From Rhizobium cauense (GTDB taxonomy: Bacteria > Pseudomonadota > Alphaproteobacteria > Rhizobiales > Rhizobiaceae): DNA of 64,000 bases. How positions within the stretch are numbered: the stretch's first letter is position 1; each line of letters starts with the position of its first letter. The position numbers were made by a program, and so were the translations under genes. Below are positions 25,900-34,375 of this stretch, piece after piece. The stretch spans positions 124,001 to 188,000 of the forward strand of contig NZ_JAEUAT010000002.1 of assembly GCF_019511525.1 (NCBI RefSeq). The letters are read 5' to 3'. The notes beneath the pieces are model-generated. The model saw nothing but the letters and a program-made list of their open reading frames with translations. It was not told where the DNA came from and ran no database searches.

Positions 25900-26658
25900 A
25901 TGCAATGGCATGACCGCGCTATCATTCTAGGCGTCAGGCGCCACGGCGAGACGAGTGTCATCGCCGAGGTTATGACGCGTGAACGCGGACGCCATCTCGG
26001 CATGGTCCGTTCTGGTCGGTCGCGCGCCATGCAGCCTGTTCTGCAGCCGGGCAATGAGGTCGAGGTCACGTGGCGCGCGCGCCTTGACGAGCACCTTGGC
26101 GAGTTCCGCGTTGAGCCATTGACGTTGCGAGCCGCACGACTGATGGAAACTGCCACCGCCGTCTATGGCGTACAGGCCATGGGCGCGTTGCTGCGGTTGC
26201 TGCCGGAGCGTGATCCGCATCCGCATCTTTTCGAAGCGCTCGAGGTGATCCTCGACAATCTCCACAATCCGACTGACGCAGGTGAGCTTTTCGTTCGCTT
26301 CGAGCTTGCGGTTCTCAACGACCTCGGCTTCGGCCTTGATTTGACCGAGTGTGCGGCGACAGGCTCCCGGTCCGACCTTGCCTACGTGTCGCCCAAGTCG
26401 GGCAGAGCGGTCAGCCGAAGTGCCGGCGCACCATGGGCGGACAAGATGCTGGCCCTGCCGTCGTTCCTGAATAGCGAGGAGAACCATGCGGCCGACCTCG
26501 ACAGTCTCAATGCGGCGTTTCGGCTGACAGCGTTCTTTCTTCATCGGCACGTCTATGAGCCACGAGGAGTGGAGCCTGCAGCGGCGCGCGAGGGCTTCGT
26601 TCAGGCCGCGCTCAAAGCACTCAAAGCGGTTTCTGCACAGGACGAACTGTCATCCTGA
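25900..26658 (+). CDS. recO: DNA repair protein RecO
   Basis: Works with RecF/RecR to load RecA on SSB-coated gaps. The 252-residue protein has the N-terminal OB fold ([26 protein letters not shown]) and a helical C-terminal domain. The region where many RecO proteins have a Cys4 zinc site has only one Cys here (TECAATG), so zinc binding is probably lost. It stands shortly after the response regulator and before a palindrome. Confidence 0.93.
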   Translation: MQWHDRAIILGVRRHGETSVIAEVMTRERGRHLGMVRSGRSRAMQPVLQPGNEVEVTWRARLDEHLGEFRVEPLTLRAARLMETATAVYGVQAMGALLRLLPERDPHPHLFEALEVILDNLHNPTDAGELFVRFELAVLNDLGFGLDLTECAATGSRSDLAYVSPKSGRAVSRSAGAPWADKMLALPSFLNSEENHAADLDSLNAAFRLTAFFLHRHVYEPRGVEPAAAREGFVQAALKALKAVSAQDELSS

Positions 26659-26666
26659 GAGGACGG

Positions 26667-26684
26667 TTTTTCACTGGTGAAAAA
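26667..26684. promoter_or_regulatory. 18-bp palindrome upstream of the aldo/keto reductase
   Basis: TTTTTCAC-TG-GTGAAAAA is a perfect 8+2+8 inverted repeat, 83 bp before the reductase ATG and 8 bp after the recO stop. A second, 7-bp repeat (CAATCGC at 26732, GCGATTG at 26748) lies closer to the start. The first may be a repressor operator, or a recO terminator because it carries A/T tracts on both sides. Confidence 0.45.
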
Positions 26685-26767
26685 TATCGTGCAGATCAGG
26701 CGCTTTACCCGTCTTTCCGCGCTTTCTATTTCAATCGCATTGAGCCTGCGATTGGAAGGGACAGACG

Positions 26768-27769
26768 ATGCTGAGCAAGCCCGATACGACGACTACGATA
26801 GAACTTTGGAATGGCCATGACATCCCTCGGTTGGGAATGGGCTGCTGGGCAATCGGCGGACCCTTCTATGCCGGCGACACTCCGCTTGGTTGGGGTGAGG
26901 TCGATGACAACGAATCCATCGCGGCGATCCATCACGCAGTCGAACTCGGCATCCAGTTCTTCGATACAGCTTCAAATTATGGGGCAGGGCATTCCGAAGA
27001 GGTCCTTGGCCGGGCGATCGGCAATCGCAGCGATATTGTCATCGCAACCAAGTTCGGTTTCGCCACAGATCCAGCGACAAAGCAGGCAACGGGCGCCTTT
27101 GCCGATCCGGCGTTTATCCGGCGTTCCACCGAGACATCGCTGCGTCGGTTGAAGAGGGATCGCCTCGATCTCCTCCAGTTCCATTTGAACGACTTTGCGC
27201 TTGAGCAGTCGGATGACGTTTTCGAAACGTTGGAGCAATTGCGGGGCGAAGGAAAGATCGACGCTTTCGGCTGGAGCACCGACTTTCCTGACCGCGCCGC
27301 GCGACACGCCGGGCGCCCGGGTTTCGTTTCTGTTCAGCACACGATGAACGTTTTCGAGCCGGTGCCCGATATGATTTCGGTGATAGAACGGCATCGACTG
27401 ATTTCGATCAACCGCGGGCCGCTCGCGATGGGGTTGCTCAGCGGAAAATTCCGGGCGGATACGAAAATCGGCGCCAAGGATGTTCGCGGTGCGAGCCTTG
27501 ACTGGATGGTCTATTTCAAGGACGGCCGCATCGCGCCGGAGTTCGCGGCTCGATTGGAAGCTGTCCGCGAGTTGCTGCAATCAGGCGGACGAACTCCGAC
27601 GCAAGGCGCCCTGGCGTGGCTATGGGCGCGCTCGCCTCGAACCTTACCGATCCCCGGCTTCCGCACTGTCGCACAGGTCGAAGAAAACGCCGGTGCGCTG
27701 GGCAAGGGCCCGCTGCCTCCCTCGGTCATGACCGAAATCGATGAGGCACTTGCGCAGCTTCGTGCCTAA
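26768..27769 (+). CDS. aldo/keto reductase
   Basis: A 333-residue NADPH-dependent oxidoreductase of the aldo/keto reductase (AKR) barrel family. The early motif GMGCWAIGG is followed by the catalytic Asp and Tyr in FFDTASNYGAGHSEEVLG, Lys in ATKFGF, and His in LLQFHLND. The late stretch PGFRTVAQVEENAGAL contacts the cofactor. The physiological substrate is unknown. The last four bases overlap the stop of the convergent MOSC gene. Confidence 0.9.
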   Translation: MLSKPDTTTTIELWNGHDIPRLGMGCWAIGGPFYAGDTPLGWGEVDDNESIAAIHHAVELGIQFFDTASNYGAGHSEEVLGRAIGNRSDIVIATKFGFATDPATKQATGAFADPAFIRRSTETSLRRLKRDRLDLLQFHLNDFALEQSDDVFETLEQLRGEGKIDAFGWSTDFPDRAARHAGRPGFVSVQHTMNVFEPVPDMISVIERHRLISINRGPLAMGLLSGKFRADTKIGAKDVRGASLDWMVYFKDGRIAPEFAARLEAVRELLQSGGRTPTQGALAWLWARSPRTLPIPGFRTVAQVEENAGALGKGPLPPSVMTEIDEALAQLRA

Positions 27770-28620
27770 GCGCGGTTGCGGATCTTAAAGGCCCAGCCTT
27801 CGGGCCTTTCGTCGATCACCTTAACTGCGTCGCCGACGGCGATTCTGCCGGTGTCGCGAGGGGTGACATTCCAGCCGAAGAGCGGGCCGGGCACGCGGCG
27901 GTCCGCCGACATCCGAATGCGCCCCATCGCGGGCATCGGGTTCGGGACGTCGCGGGATCCGGTGGATTGGTCCTGCGTCGTCATGATACAGCGCGCGCAT
28001 GGCTTGACGAGATCAAACCGAATGCCGCCGATCTCGATCGCCGCCCAGCGGTCTTCCGGCCAGGCCTCCTCAGTATCGATGACGATGTTGGGGCGAAACC
28101 GTTCCATGCCGACTTGACCTTCCCCGTGTGCTTCGAGGTCAGCATTGAGCGCCTTCAATGACCCGGTCGTTGTCACAAGGATCTGGTAACCGTCGGCAAA
28201 GGTGACGGGCGTGCCTTCTCCGGCCCATTCCGCGCTGGCGGAACGTTTGGCATCCTGATCGAAGAAGACAAGCTTAACGTCCCGTCCGAGCCAGCTGGAG
28301 AGTGCATCATTTACGGCGTCGTCAGCAACCGCAGCACTGACGATGGATTTCCAGATTGAAACGTCCATCCGTGTCGCAGCGGCAGGGACCTGAACGGCCA
28401 TCTGGTGATCGCCCATGACGAGCTGGAGCTCGGACGGCCCAGCCTGTACGCTGATGCGTGCGAGATCCGGCAACTCGCGCTGGGTGATGAAATGCCCGGC
28501 CGCGTCGGTAATCATCGCGCGCCGGTCGCCGGGCAGTCCAAAAGCGTCAACCTCCGATGACTGCAGGGCAATGCCCCGAGCACTCTTGAGCGGATAGATG
28601 AAAAGGTCGGTAATACGCAT
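27766..28620 (-). CDS. MOSC-domain protein
   Basis: A 284-residue protein with an N-terminal MOSC beta-barrel domain (MRITDLFIYPLKSARG, then LPGDRRAMI) and a C-terminal MOSC domain containing PCARCIMTTQDQSTG with a conserved Cys. Relatives are YcbX and mitochondrial mARC, molybdenum-cofactor proteins that reduce N-hydroxylated compounds. Such an activity, with an external ferredoxin or flavin partner, is plausible but not shown here. It starts at 28620, ten bases after the HD-domain gene on the same strand. Confidence 0.88.
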   Translation of the reverse strand: MRITDLFIYPLKSARGIALQSSEVDAFGLPGDRRAMITDAAGHFITQRELPDLARISVQAGPSELQLVMGDHQMAVQVPAAATRMDVSIWKSIVSAAVADDAVNDALSSWLGRDVKLVFFDQDAKRSASAEWAGEGTPVTFADGYQILVTTTGSLKALNADLEAHGEGQVGMERFRPNIVIDTEEAWPEDRWAAIEIGGIRFDLVKPCARCIMTTQDQSTGSRDVPNPMPAMGRIRMSADRRVPGPLFGWNVTPRDTGRIAVGDAVKVIDERPEGWAFKIRNRA

Positions 28621-28629
28621 CAGGTGCTC

Positions 28630-29274
28630 CTAGATTTCGTCCATGAATGCGGCGAGGAAATCGCGCAGCCGCTGGTCGCGTGTCGCCGCAAGCGCCCGTC
28701 CGGTCTTTGTCTGAAAGCCATCCGCCAGCTTGAAGAGTTTGGTTTGGAAGTGGTCGATGACAAATCGCCTGTCGTCAAGCGGTCGGTCGCTGCCGGCGGG
28801 ATCGAAGGGATCGTACAGCGCCGATGACATCCGACCGCCTATGTAAAAGCAACGCCCCGCACCCACCATGCCGATTGCATCGAGCCGATCGGCATCCTGC
28901 AATATTTTGGCTTCCAGGGATTCCGGCGTGATATTTGCCGAGAAGCTGTGCGCGACAATTGCATGCGCAACGGCCGCGATGTCGTCGTCCGCCCAGCCAA
29001 GCTTGGCGAGAACCGCAGAGGCTTTCTCCGCAGCGAGCGCCGATGCCTTCGACCGCAGCGGGGAGTCTTTCTCTACAGCAACGCAATCGTGCAGAAGAAC
29101 GGCAGCTGCAAGGATCCTCGCATTGCCGCCCTCGACGGTCTGGATCCGCATCGCGTTCTTGAAAACGCGTAGCACGTGCGCGAGGTCATGCGAACCATCG
29201 TCCCCTTCCGAGGAGTACGGTACGAGCTCGATGGCAAGTTTTTCAAATGGAGCGAAGGCCTTCGCCTGGAACAT
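28630..29274 (-). CDS. HD-domain phosphohydrolase (YedJ-like)
   Basis: A 214-residue HD-superfamily protein. The metal ligands are His29/Asp30 or His33 (SHDLAHVLRV), His62-Asp63 (LLHDC), His104/His109 (VAHAIVAHSFS) and an Asp in LQDADRLDAIG. This layout matches the YedJ-like group of small HD hydrolases whose natural substrates are unsettled. I chose the ATG at 29274 (MFQAKAFAPFEKL); in-frame starts also lie at 29307 and 29346. It sits between the GGDEF-EAL gene and the MOSC gene on one strand, so the three may be cotranscribed. Confidence 0.8.
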   Translation of the reverse strand: MFQAKAFAPFEKLAIELVPYSSEGDDGSHDLAHVLRVFKNAMRIQTVEGGNARILAAAVLLHDCVAVEKDSPLRSKASALAAEKASAVLAKLGWADDDIAAVAHAIVAHSFSANITPESLEAKILQDADRLDAIGMVGAGRCFYIGGRMSSALYDPFDPAGSDRPLDDRRFVIDHFQTKLFKLADGFQTKTGRALAATRDQRLRDFLAAFMDEI

Positions 29275-29342
29275 GGGATCACCGCGTTGGAAAGGGTGTC
29301 CTTCCATAAACGGAGCTGCCACGAGTCGCAACGAAGTGCGTA

Positions 29343-31226
29343 TCAACTCGCCTTGGCGCTGGTCTGTCCTGCAGACTGGGCTATCAGGCAGGGAACGTCG
29401 ATGGCAGGCCGTGGCGGGCTGATATGGTAGCCTTGGATCTCATCGCAGGCTTCGCGCTCAAGCAGGGCCATCTGTTCCGCCGTTTCCACGCCTTCGACGG
29501 TCACGCGCATGCCGAGCGCATCTCCGAGGAGGATGATGGCGCGCATGATCGCAAAGGCTTCCTTGTTTTCCACGATGCCGTTCACGAAAGACTTGTCGAT
29601 CTTGATCTTGTCGAAGGGAAACCGCCTGAGGTAACTCAGCGACGAATAGCCGGTGCCAAAATCGTCCATCGCGATCCGGATACCGCTTTGCTTGAGGCTG
29701 TGCAGGACGGGCAATGCTTCGTCGAGATTCTCCATCAGCACGCTTTCGGTGATCTCGACCTCCATGCGACCCGCTGGAAGCCCCGCCGCCGTCAGCGCCG
29801 CTGCCACGTCGCTCGGCAGATCGCTATTTGTAAATTGAATGGCCGATACATTCACAGCCACCTTGATATCGTCTGGCCACTGTGCGGCATCCCGGCAAGC
29901 GCGGCGCAGCACCCATCGTCCGATATCGACCACGAGGCCGACCTCTTCCGCAAGCGGGATGAACTCCATCGGCGGCACCTTGCCGCGCGTTGGGTGATTC
30001 CACCGAACCAGTGCCTCGAAACCGCAAATCCGCTGCTGGCTGAAGTCATAGAGCGGCTGATAGTGAAGTTCGAACTCCTCCCGCTCGATGGCCTTGCGAA
30101 GATCGGCCTCCAGCGCGATCCGCGCTTCGATTTGCGCTTCCATCTCGGCGGTAAAGAAATGCTCGCTGTTCCCGCCGCCGCTCTTGGCGTGCGACAGGGC
30201 AACGCCGGCGTGCTTCAACAGCACGTCCGTCTCCGCTCCATCCTGGGGGCTGATGGCTATACCCATCGACACGCTGAGCTCAACGGCCTTGTCGCCGCGA
30301 AAGAACGGTTCGGAGAGTTCCCGACGAATTTGCTCTGCGAGAGCGGTGACATTCCACGGCTGCTGGCGGCCGGACTGGAGGATGGCGAATTCGTCGGAGC
30401 CTAGCCGTGCCAGCACATTGCCGGCACCGGCCGACATGCGGATACGCTCCGCCACTTGCCGCAGAATCTTGTCGCCGGCAGAGACGCCAAGCATGTTGTT
30501 GATCGACTTGAAGCGATCGAGGTTGAGGTGTACCAGCGCGATGTGCTCGTCCGGCTTGCGACCGGCAAGCGCGGTATCGATGCATTCTCGCAATCTGATT
30601 CGATTTGGCAGGCCCGTCAGTGGATCGTGATGTGCGAGATAGGCTATGCGCTCCGCCGCCTTTCGATCTTCAGTGATATCGGCGTGAACGGAAATGTTGC
30701 TGCCATCAGGCAGGACGGTGATTACGCTCCTGATGGTGCGACCGTCATCCATGTTCCACTCGCGGTGGCGAATGTGGCCGTTCGCGGCGGCATTGGGTAG
30801 GCGCGATGCTTTCGTCTCCGAGCGCTCCGTGCCGCGGATCTTCGCGATCAGCGATGCCATCGAGACTCGGGGAGGGATGTCATCGGCGGTGAAGCCGAAG
30901 AGCTGCAGGAAGCGAATATTGCAAACGATCAACCGCTGCTCCGAGTCGAAGACACTCAAGCCGTTCGGCAGGTTGTCGAGAACGATCTCGAAGAGGCGTT
31001 TCTGTTCCGCGAGATCTCCAGTCGTGATGGCGAGCGCACTTTTCAACTCACCGTTCTGGCGGTTGAGTAGCTCGGAACGATCCTCGGCGTCACGCTTCTT
31101 TCCTGCCTGCAGCCGGTATGTCTCTACGACAAGATCCATCAGGCGCTGTGCGTTCGCAGAGCCATCCTCATTGATGGCGGTCGTGCACTGTTGCCGAAAA
31201 AGCGCTTCAGCTTCCATTTGCGGCAA
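29343..31226 (-). CDS. PAS-GGDEF-EAL cyclic-di-GMP signalling protein
   Basis: A 627-residue cytosolic protein with no membrane segment. An N-terminal coiled region (1-75) is followed by PAS/PAC (77-190), GGDEF (195-360) and EAL (375-615). The diguanylate cyclase signature reads GSDEF (276-280) instead of GGDEF, so synthase activity may be weakened. The EAL domain looks active: EAL at 404-406, EITESVL and DDFGTGYSSL are all present. The net output is therefore probably c-di-GMP breakdown, controlled through PAS. It starts a possible operon with the HD gene downstream. Confidence 0.92.
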   Translation of the reverse strand: MPQMEAEALFRQQCTTAINEDGSANAQRLMDLVVETYRLQAGKKRDAEDRSELLNRQNGELKSALAITTGDLAEQKRLFEIVLDNLPNGLSVFDSEQRLIVCNIRFLQLFGFTADDIPPRVSMASLIAKIRGTERSETKASRLPNAAANGHIRHREWNMDDGRTIRSVITVLPDGSNISVHADITEDRKAAERIAYLAHHDPLTGLPNRIRLRECIDTALAGRKPDEHIALVHLNLDRFKSINNMLGVSAGDKILRQVAERIRMSAGAGNVLARLGSDEFAILQSGRQQPWNVTALAEQIRRELSEPFFRGDKAVELSVSMGIAISPQDGAETDVLLKHAGVALSHAKSGGGNSEHFFTAEMEAQIEARIALEADLRKAIEREEFELHYQPLYDFSQQRICGFEALVRWNHPTRGKVPPMEFIPLAEEVGLVVDIGRWVLRRACRDAAQWPDDIKVAVNVSAIQFTNSDLPSDVAAALTAAGLPAGRMEVEITESVLMENLDEALPVLHSLKQSGIRIAMDDFGTGYSSLSYLRRFPFDKIKIDKSFVNGIVENKEAFAIMRAIILLGDALGMRVTVEGVETAEQMALLEREACDEIQGYHISPPRPAIDVPCLIAQSAGQTSAKAS

Positions 31227-31653
31227 TCTTCACATCGGGAAAGGAAGGATTTTGAACGGGAACCAGCGAACCTGCCGTTTGCCTGCAATTTCGACGCGAC
31301 GCGCCAGACATGAAAAGACCTTCTGAAAAAACTATCGTCTCAATAAATCAAAGCTCAGTGTAGCGTGCATTGCGAAAAGATAATCCGCTGGTCGCATTAA
31401 AATTCTGTTGCAACGCAAACGAATAAATCCCGGGCGTTATTCAGGTCCGGTTTGCAGCGGGTTGCCTGCAATTCCCATGGCACAAACGCGCGCTCGCGGA
31501 AGCCTGAATTACGGTTTGTCAACTAAGGTTAATACGGTGTTAACAGGTTATTGACGCAGTGCGCAAATCAGTTTAACCACCCACTTAGTCTTCGATTTCC
31601 CCTTTTCGTATTGCGTACAAACATCACCGAAACAGCGGTGAATGGAGGTTTGT
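31227..31653. other. 427-bp divergent regulatory gap
   Basis: No gene is apparent between the PAS-GGDEF-EAL gene (minus) and the EF-hand gene (plus). It contains a perfect CtrA-type site at 31529-31544. Next comes ATTGAC (31550-31555) with TTAACC 17 bp further on as a weak -10, a candidate promoter for the EF-hand gene. No RNA gene is recognisable. Confidence 0.5.
31529..31544 (+). promoter_or_regulatory. CtrA-type binding site upstream of the EF-hand gene
   Basis: TTAA-TACGGTG-TTAAC is an exact match to the alphaproteobacterial CtrA box TTAA-N7-TTAAC. It lies five bases upstream of a -35-like ATTGAC and about 110 bp before the EF-hand ATG, a position suited to activation by the cell-cycle regulator CtrA. 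Binding is not demonstrated. Confidence 0.6.
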
Positions 31654-31971
31654 ATGAGCCGAGTTTCATCGGTTACCGATACGTCTTACGCGTATCTCGC
31701 GACATTGTCGCGGTTGGACACAAATGGCGACGGCGTCTTGAGCCGTGGCGAGCGTGCCGCTGAAGAAAAGCCTGGCATCCTCAAGCAATTGGGCGATGAG
31801 GATAGTAGCATTCAGGAGTTCGCGCCGAAGCTTTCCGACGGCGTGCTTTCATTCATGATGGCCTCCCGCGAGACAGGAAGTGTGAATTTTCATCCGCAAG
31901 CCCAGCAGAGCGCATCTTACGACCTGTATAAGAGCACCTACGGTCAATATGATCTCGATACAGTCGCCTGA
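31654..31971 (+). CDS. small EF-hand calcium-binding protein
   Basis: A 105-residue protein with one canonical EF-hand loop at 22-33 (DTNGDGVLSRGE), which has acidic or polar ligands at positions 1, 3, 5 and 9 and Glu at 12. No second complete loop and no signal peptide are seen. The remainder is polar with an aromatic C-terminus (YDLYKSTYGQYDL). Calcium binding is likely; the role is unknown. TGGAGG precedes the ATG at 31654. A CtrA-type site upstream and a strong terminator downstream make it a single-gene unit, perhaps under cell-cycle control. Confidence 0.8.
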   Translation: MSRVSSVTDTSYAYLATLSRLDTNGDGVLSRGERAAEEKPGILKQLGDEDSSIQEFAPKLSDGVLSFMMASRETGSVNFHPQAQQSASYDLYKSTYGQYDLDTVA

Positions 31972-31992
31972 TCGCGTGTGCATGGATCTTCA

Positions 31993-32019
31993 AAGCTGGC
32001 CGCAGTGGCCGGCTTTTTC
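31993..32019 (+). terminator. Rho-independent terminator of the EF-hand gene
   Basis: AAGCTGGCC (31993-32001) pairs with GGCCGGCTT (32007-32015, one G-T pair) around GCAGT and is followed by TTTCTTT. It lies 21 bp after the stop. Confidence 0.85.
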
Positions 32020-32090
32020 TTTGCAACCGATTCGGGAACAGCTTCGCGCCTGACACGTTGGAAACCCACATGCCAAGGAAGGAAGCTCGA

Positions 32091-32606
32091 ATGAAAACGG
32101 CCATATCGATTTTCGCTTTGGGGTTTATGGTGGTTTCTTCAAGTGCCACAGCTCAGGATAAGCAAACGGCAGTTGCGGATTTCGTCGGCAGTGACGGTAA
32201 AGCTGACGGTCGAGCGACTTTGACGGCTACCGCAAGCGGCGGAGTGCTAATCGAAGTCGAGGTATCCGGCCTTCCTGCAAACAAGTGGCTTGCGATCCAT
32301 ATCCACGATACTGGCAATTGCGACGCGTCCCAGCGTCATGATTCTGCTGGGGAGCACTTTAATCCGGCGAAGGCCGAGCACGGTCTGCTGGCGGCAAAGG
32401 GTCCGCATGCCGGCGATATGCCCAACCAGTATGTCGGACAAGACGGTGTTCTGCGGGCGCAAATCTTCGACAAGATGGTGACGCTTGACGGCAAGACAGA
32501 CGGCATTCGTGGTCGAGCGCTGATCGTTCATTCCAACTCCGATGACTATCGGAGCCAGCCGGCAGGAGATTCCGGTGAGCGTCTCGCATGCGCTGTCATC
32601 AAGTAA
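32091..32606 (+). CDS. sodC: periplasmic Cu/Zn superoxide dismutase
   Basis: Removes superoxide in the periplasm. The 171-residue precursor has a signal peptide cleaved after about residue 21 (SSSATA). Copper ligands are His70 and His72 (AIHIHD), His89 (EHFNP) and His147 (IVHSN); zinc ligands include His89, His97, His106 and Asp109 (GPHAGD). Cys77 and Cys167 would form the structural disulfide, and Arg164 (SGERLACAV) is the substrate-guiding Arg. AGGAAGG precedes the ATG at 32091. It converges with the hypothetical gene at 32626. Confidence 0.96.
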   Translation: MKTAISIFALGFMVVSSSATAQDKQTAVADFVGSDGKADGRATLTATASGGVLIEVEVSGLPANKWLAIHIHDTGNCDASQRHDSAGEHFNPAKAEHGLLAAKGPHAGDMPNQYVGQDGVLRAQIFDKMVTLDGKTDGIRGRALIVHSNSDDYRSQPAGDSGERLACAVIK

Positions 32607-32625
32607 ATCGTTCCGGGCTGGTGTG

Positions 32626-33201
32626 TCAGTGATAGTAGTATCTCTCTGTGTACCACTGGCTTGATGCCATGGGTTTATCGTGGGCAACCCATTGTCCGGC
32701 GCTGCTGGTTTCGAGGTGGTCCGCGGTTGCTTGATCCTCCAGGCCGACGAATATGATGTTCGTGTTTTCCCGCAGCAGCGGATCGGCACCGAAGCCCATG
32801 CGACCGTCGTCCGCCATATGAAGAAGGCTCATCCTGACGTAGAAGAACTCAGGCCGAAAATCTGCGGCGCTTTCTTCACTGAAAGCATGCGCAACGTCGA
32901 TGACGGATTTCTGGGGGCCGTTGTAGACAGTAATTGCCTCGTTGAGGCCGAACGTCGCCCCGTAGAGTGCGATCGAATGCGTCGGAACCGGCGTTGCGAC
33001 GCCAGTGACTAGGTCCATCTGCTGGCCGAAGGAGTTCCGTTTCTCGATCTCCATGCCGCCTCGAAAGAAATAAGAGAATCGATCGCGTGTAATGTAGATG
33101 GCTTGCCATCGAAATCGCGCATATTCATTAGACGAGCTTGTCAGGCTCTTGAGAGTAGCCAGACACCTTACAAACGTATCGCGATAGTTCTGCAGCGACA
33201 T
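32626..33201 (-). CDS. hypothetical protein behind an RBS-masking hairpin
   Basis: A 191-residue protein I do not recognise. It has no signal peptide or membrane segment. It is rich in aromatic residues (ARFRWQAIYITRDRFSYFF, near 28-46) and ends in a Tyr/His-rich tail (QWYTERYYYH). GGAGG lies at the right distance from the ATG at 33201. However, the start codon and most of the Shine-Dalgarno fall within a 15-bp hairpin beginning two bases after the stop of the upstream phosphatase gene. Expression may depend on opening that structure or on coupling to upstream translation. Confidence 0.65.
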   Translation of the reverse strand: MSLQNYRDTFVRCLATLKSLTSSSNEYARFRWQAIYITRDRFSYFFRGGMEIEKRNSFGQQMDLVTGVATPVPTHSIALYGATFGLNEAITVYNGPQKSVIDVAHAFSEESAADFRPEFFYVRMSLLHMADDGRMGFGADPLLRENTNIIFVGLEDQATADHLETSSAGQWVAHDKPMASSQWYTERYYYH

Positions 33202-33234
33202 CGATCAACCTCCTGTAGGGGTTAACCGATGTCG
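33196..33234 (-). promoter_or_regulatory. 39-nt hairpin masking the start of the gene at 33201
   Basis: In minus-strand RNA, CGACATCGGTTAACC (33234-33220) pairs with GGTTGATCGATGTCG (33210-33196). This gives 15 continuous pairs, two of them G-U, followed by one C-A mismatch, one C-G pair and a 5-nt loop. The AUG (33201-33199) is fully paired and the GGAGG spans the top of the stem and the loop. There is no T-run, so it does not look like a simple terminator for the upstream gene. Confidence 0.6.
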
Positions 33235-33236
33235 AC

Positions 33237-33773
33237 TCAAAACGTTCCGGCGGCAGACCCTTCGACTTCCAAAGAAAACGGCGCGTTTCCGTCCGCGTCG
33301 GCTCCCCTGCCGTTAGAGCGTACGGCGTCGACCAATCGCCCTCGGCGGTCAAGCATGTCGTCACCGATTTGCACCAGCCGTGCATTCGGCGTGGCATAGG
33401 GCGACGCTGCGCGAAGCCGGCGCGCGAGAACCTCATCGCTTTGCTCGGGCGACAGGGAGAGGGCAGCAATCAGAGCGGCGGCAGGCGAACGGGAGACGCC
33501 CATCCAGCAGTGGATGAGGAGAGGTGCATTACGATCCCAGCCTCGCGCGAAATCGATGATCTCCCGCACGTGGTTTTCATCGGGCGCCACGAGGTTGCCG
33601 GTTCCCTTGAAGGCGATGTCGTTCATGGTGAGCAGCAGGTGCCGGTCCGGCTGGATCACTGCGGGCCGGTGAAAGGTATGCTCCTTCGCCATCAGGCTTA
33701 TCATTTCCCGCGCGCCATGCCTGACCGCCATCTCGGCGATCCGAGCAAGTGGAGCGACAACGATGACAGTCAT
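33237..33773 (-). CDS. dual-specificity/tyrosine phosphatase-like protein
   Basis: A 178-residue protein with the Cys-X5-Arg phosphatase signature HCWMGVSRSPAAA (Cys89, Arg95). Asp79, or Asp75 upstream, is a candidate general acid. Homologues in rhizobia are annotated as tyrosine phosphatase family proteins; the substrate is unknown. The C-terminal ~30 residues are low complexity. Its ATG overlaps the stop of the HD-domain gene by 4 bp, which indicates translational coupling in a ygfZ-HD-phosphatase operon. Confidence 0.85.
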   Translation of the reverse strand: MTVIVVAPLARIAEMAVRHGAREMISLMAKEHTFHRPAVIQPDRHLLLTMNDIAFKGTGNLVAPDENHVREIIDFARGWDRNAPLLIHCWMGVSRSPAAALIAALSLSPEQSDEVLARRLRAASPYATPNARLVQIGDDMLDRRGRLVDAVRSNGRGADADGNAPFSLEVEGSAAGTF

Positions 33774-34375
33774 GCCCTGCTGCTCCGCATAGCCTCGATT
33801 GCCTCGAAACGGTCGCAGAAGAGCCGCTGGGCCTCGATCGCCGGGAGCGGCGTCATCAGAAGCATATCTTTTGTGATCCCGCGTGGCTGGCCAAAGAATT
33901 TCTGCGCCTCCGAGGAGGTGAAGCCGGCGAGTTGAGTTGCTTCGAAATAGGCGGCGATCGTGTCGGCCTTCTTTATCTTGTCCTTGAGTTCACGCGTTGG
34001 GTGAGGGGGGAGCCCGAAGCGAAGGTGTATGGCAGCTTCCAGCCGCTTTTCGACGGCTTTGTACCCGCCGCCGACGACCGACTTGAAAGGTGAAATCATG
34101 TCGCCGATTACATACTCCGGAGCGTCGTGCAGAAGTGCCATCAGGCATTGTTCGGCTGTCGTCTCGTTGAGACGGCGAAAGATATCCTCGACGACAAGGC
34201 AGTGCTGCGCAACGGAGAAGGCGTGATCTCCCGAGGTTTGCCCGTTCCAGCGCGCAACGCGGGCAAGCCCATGCGCGATATCGCTCATCTCGACGTCGAG
34301 CGGAGATGGGTCGAGCAGATCAAGCCGGCGGCCCGAGAGCATCCGTTGCCACGCGCGCGGCGCCTTTGTGGTCAC
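33770..34375 (-). CDS. HD-domain hydrolase (YfbR-like)
   Basis: A 201-residue HD-superfamily protein. Metal-binding residues are in FSVAQHC, LLHDAPEYVIGDM and KKADTIAAYFEA, the arrangement of the YfbR 5'-deoxynucleotidase group, so a nucleotidase activity is plausible. The open frame extends to 34681, but I chose the GTG at 34375. That GTG overlaps the ygfZ stop (GTGA, 34372-34375), and the residues beyond it are Arg-rich shadow sequence. Its own stop overlaps the next gene start (ATGA, 33770-33773). Confidence 0.85.
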   Translation of the reverse strand: MTTKAPRAWQRMLSGRRLDLLDPSPLDVEMSDIAHGLARVARWNGQTSGDHAFSVAQHCLVVEDIFRRLNETTAEQCLMALLHDAPEYVIGDMISPFKSVVGGGYKAVEKRLEAAIHLRFGLPPHPTRELKDKIKKADTIAAYFEATQLAGFTSSEAQKFFGQPRGITKDMLLMTPLPAIEAQRLFCDRFEAIEAMRSSRA

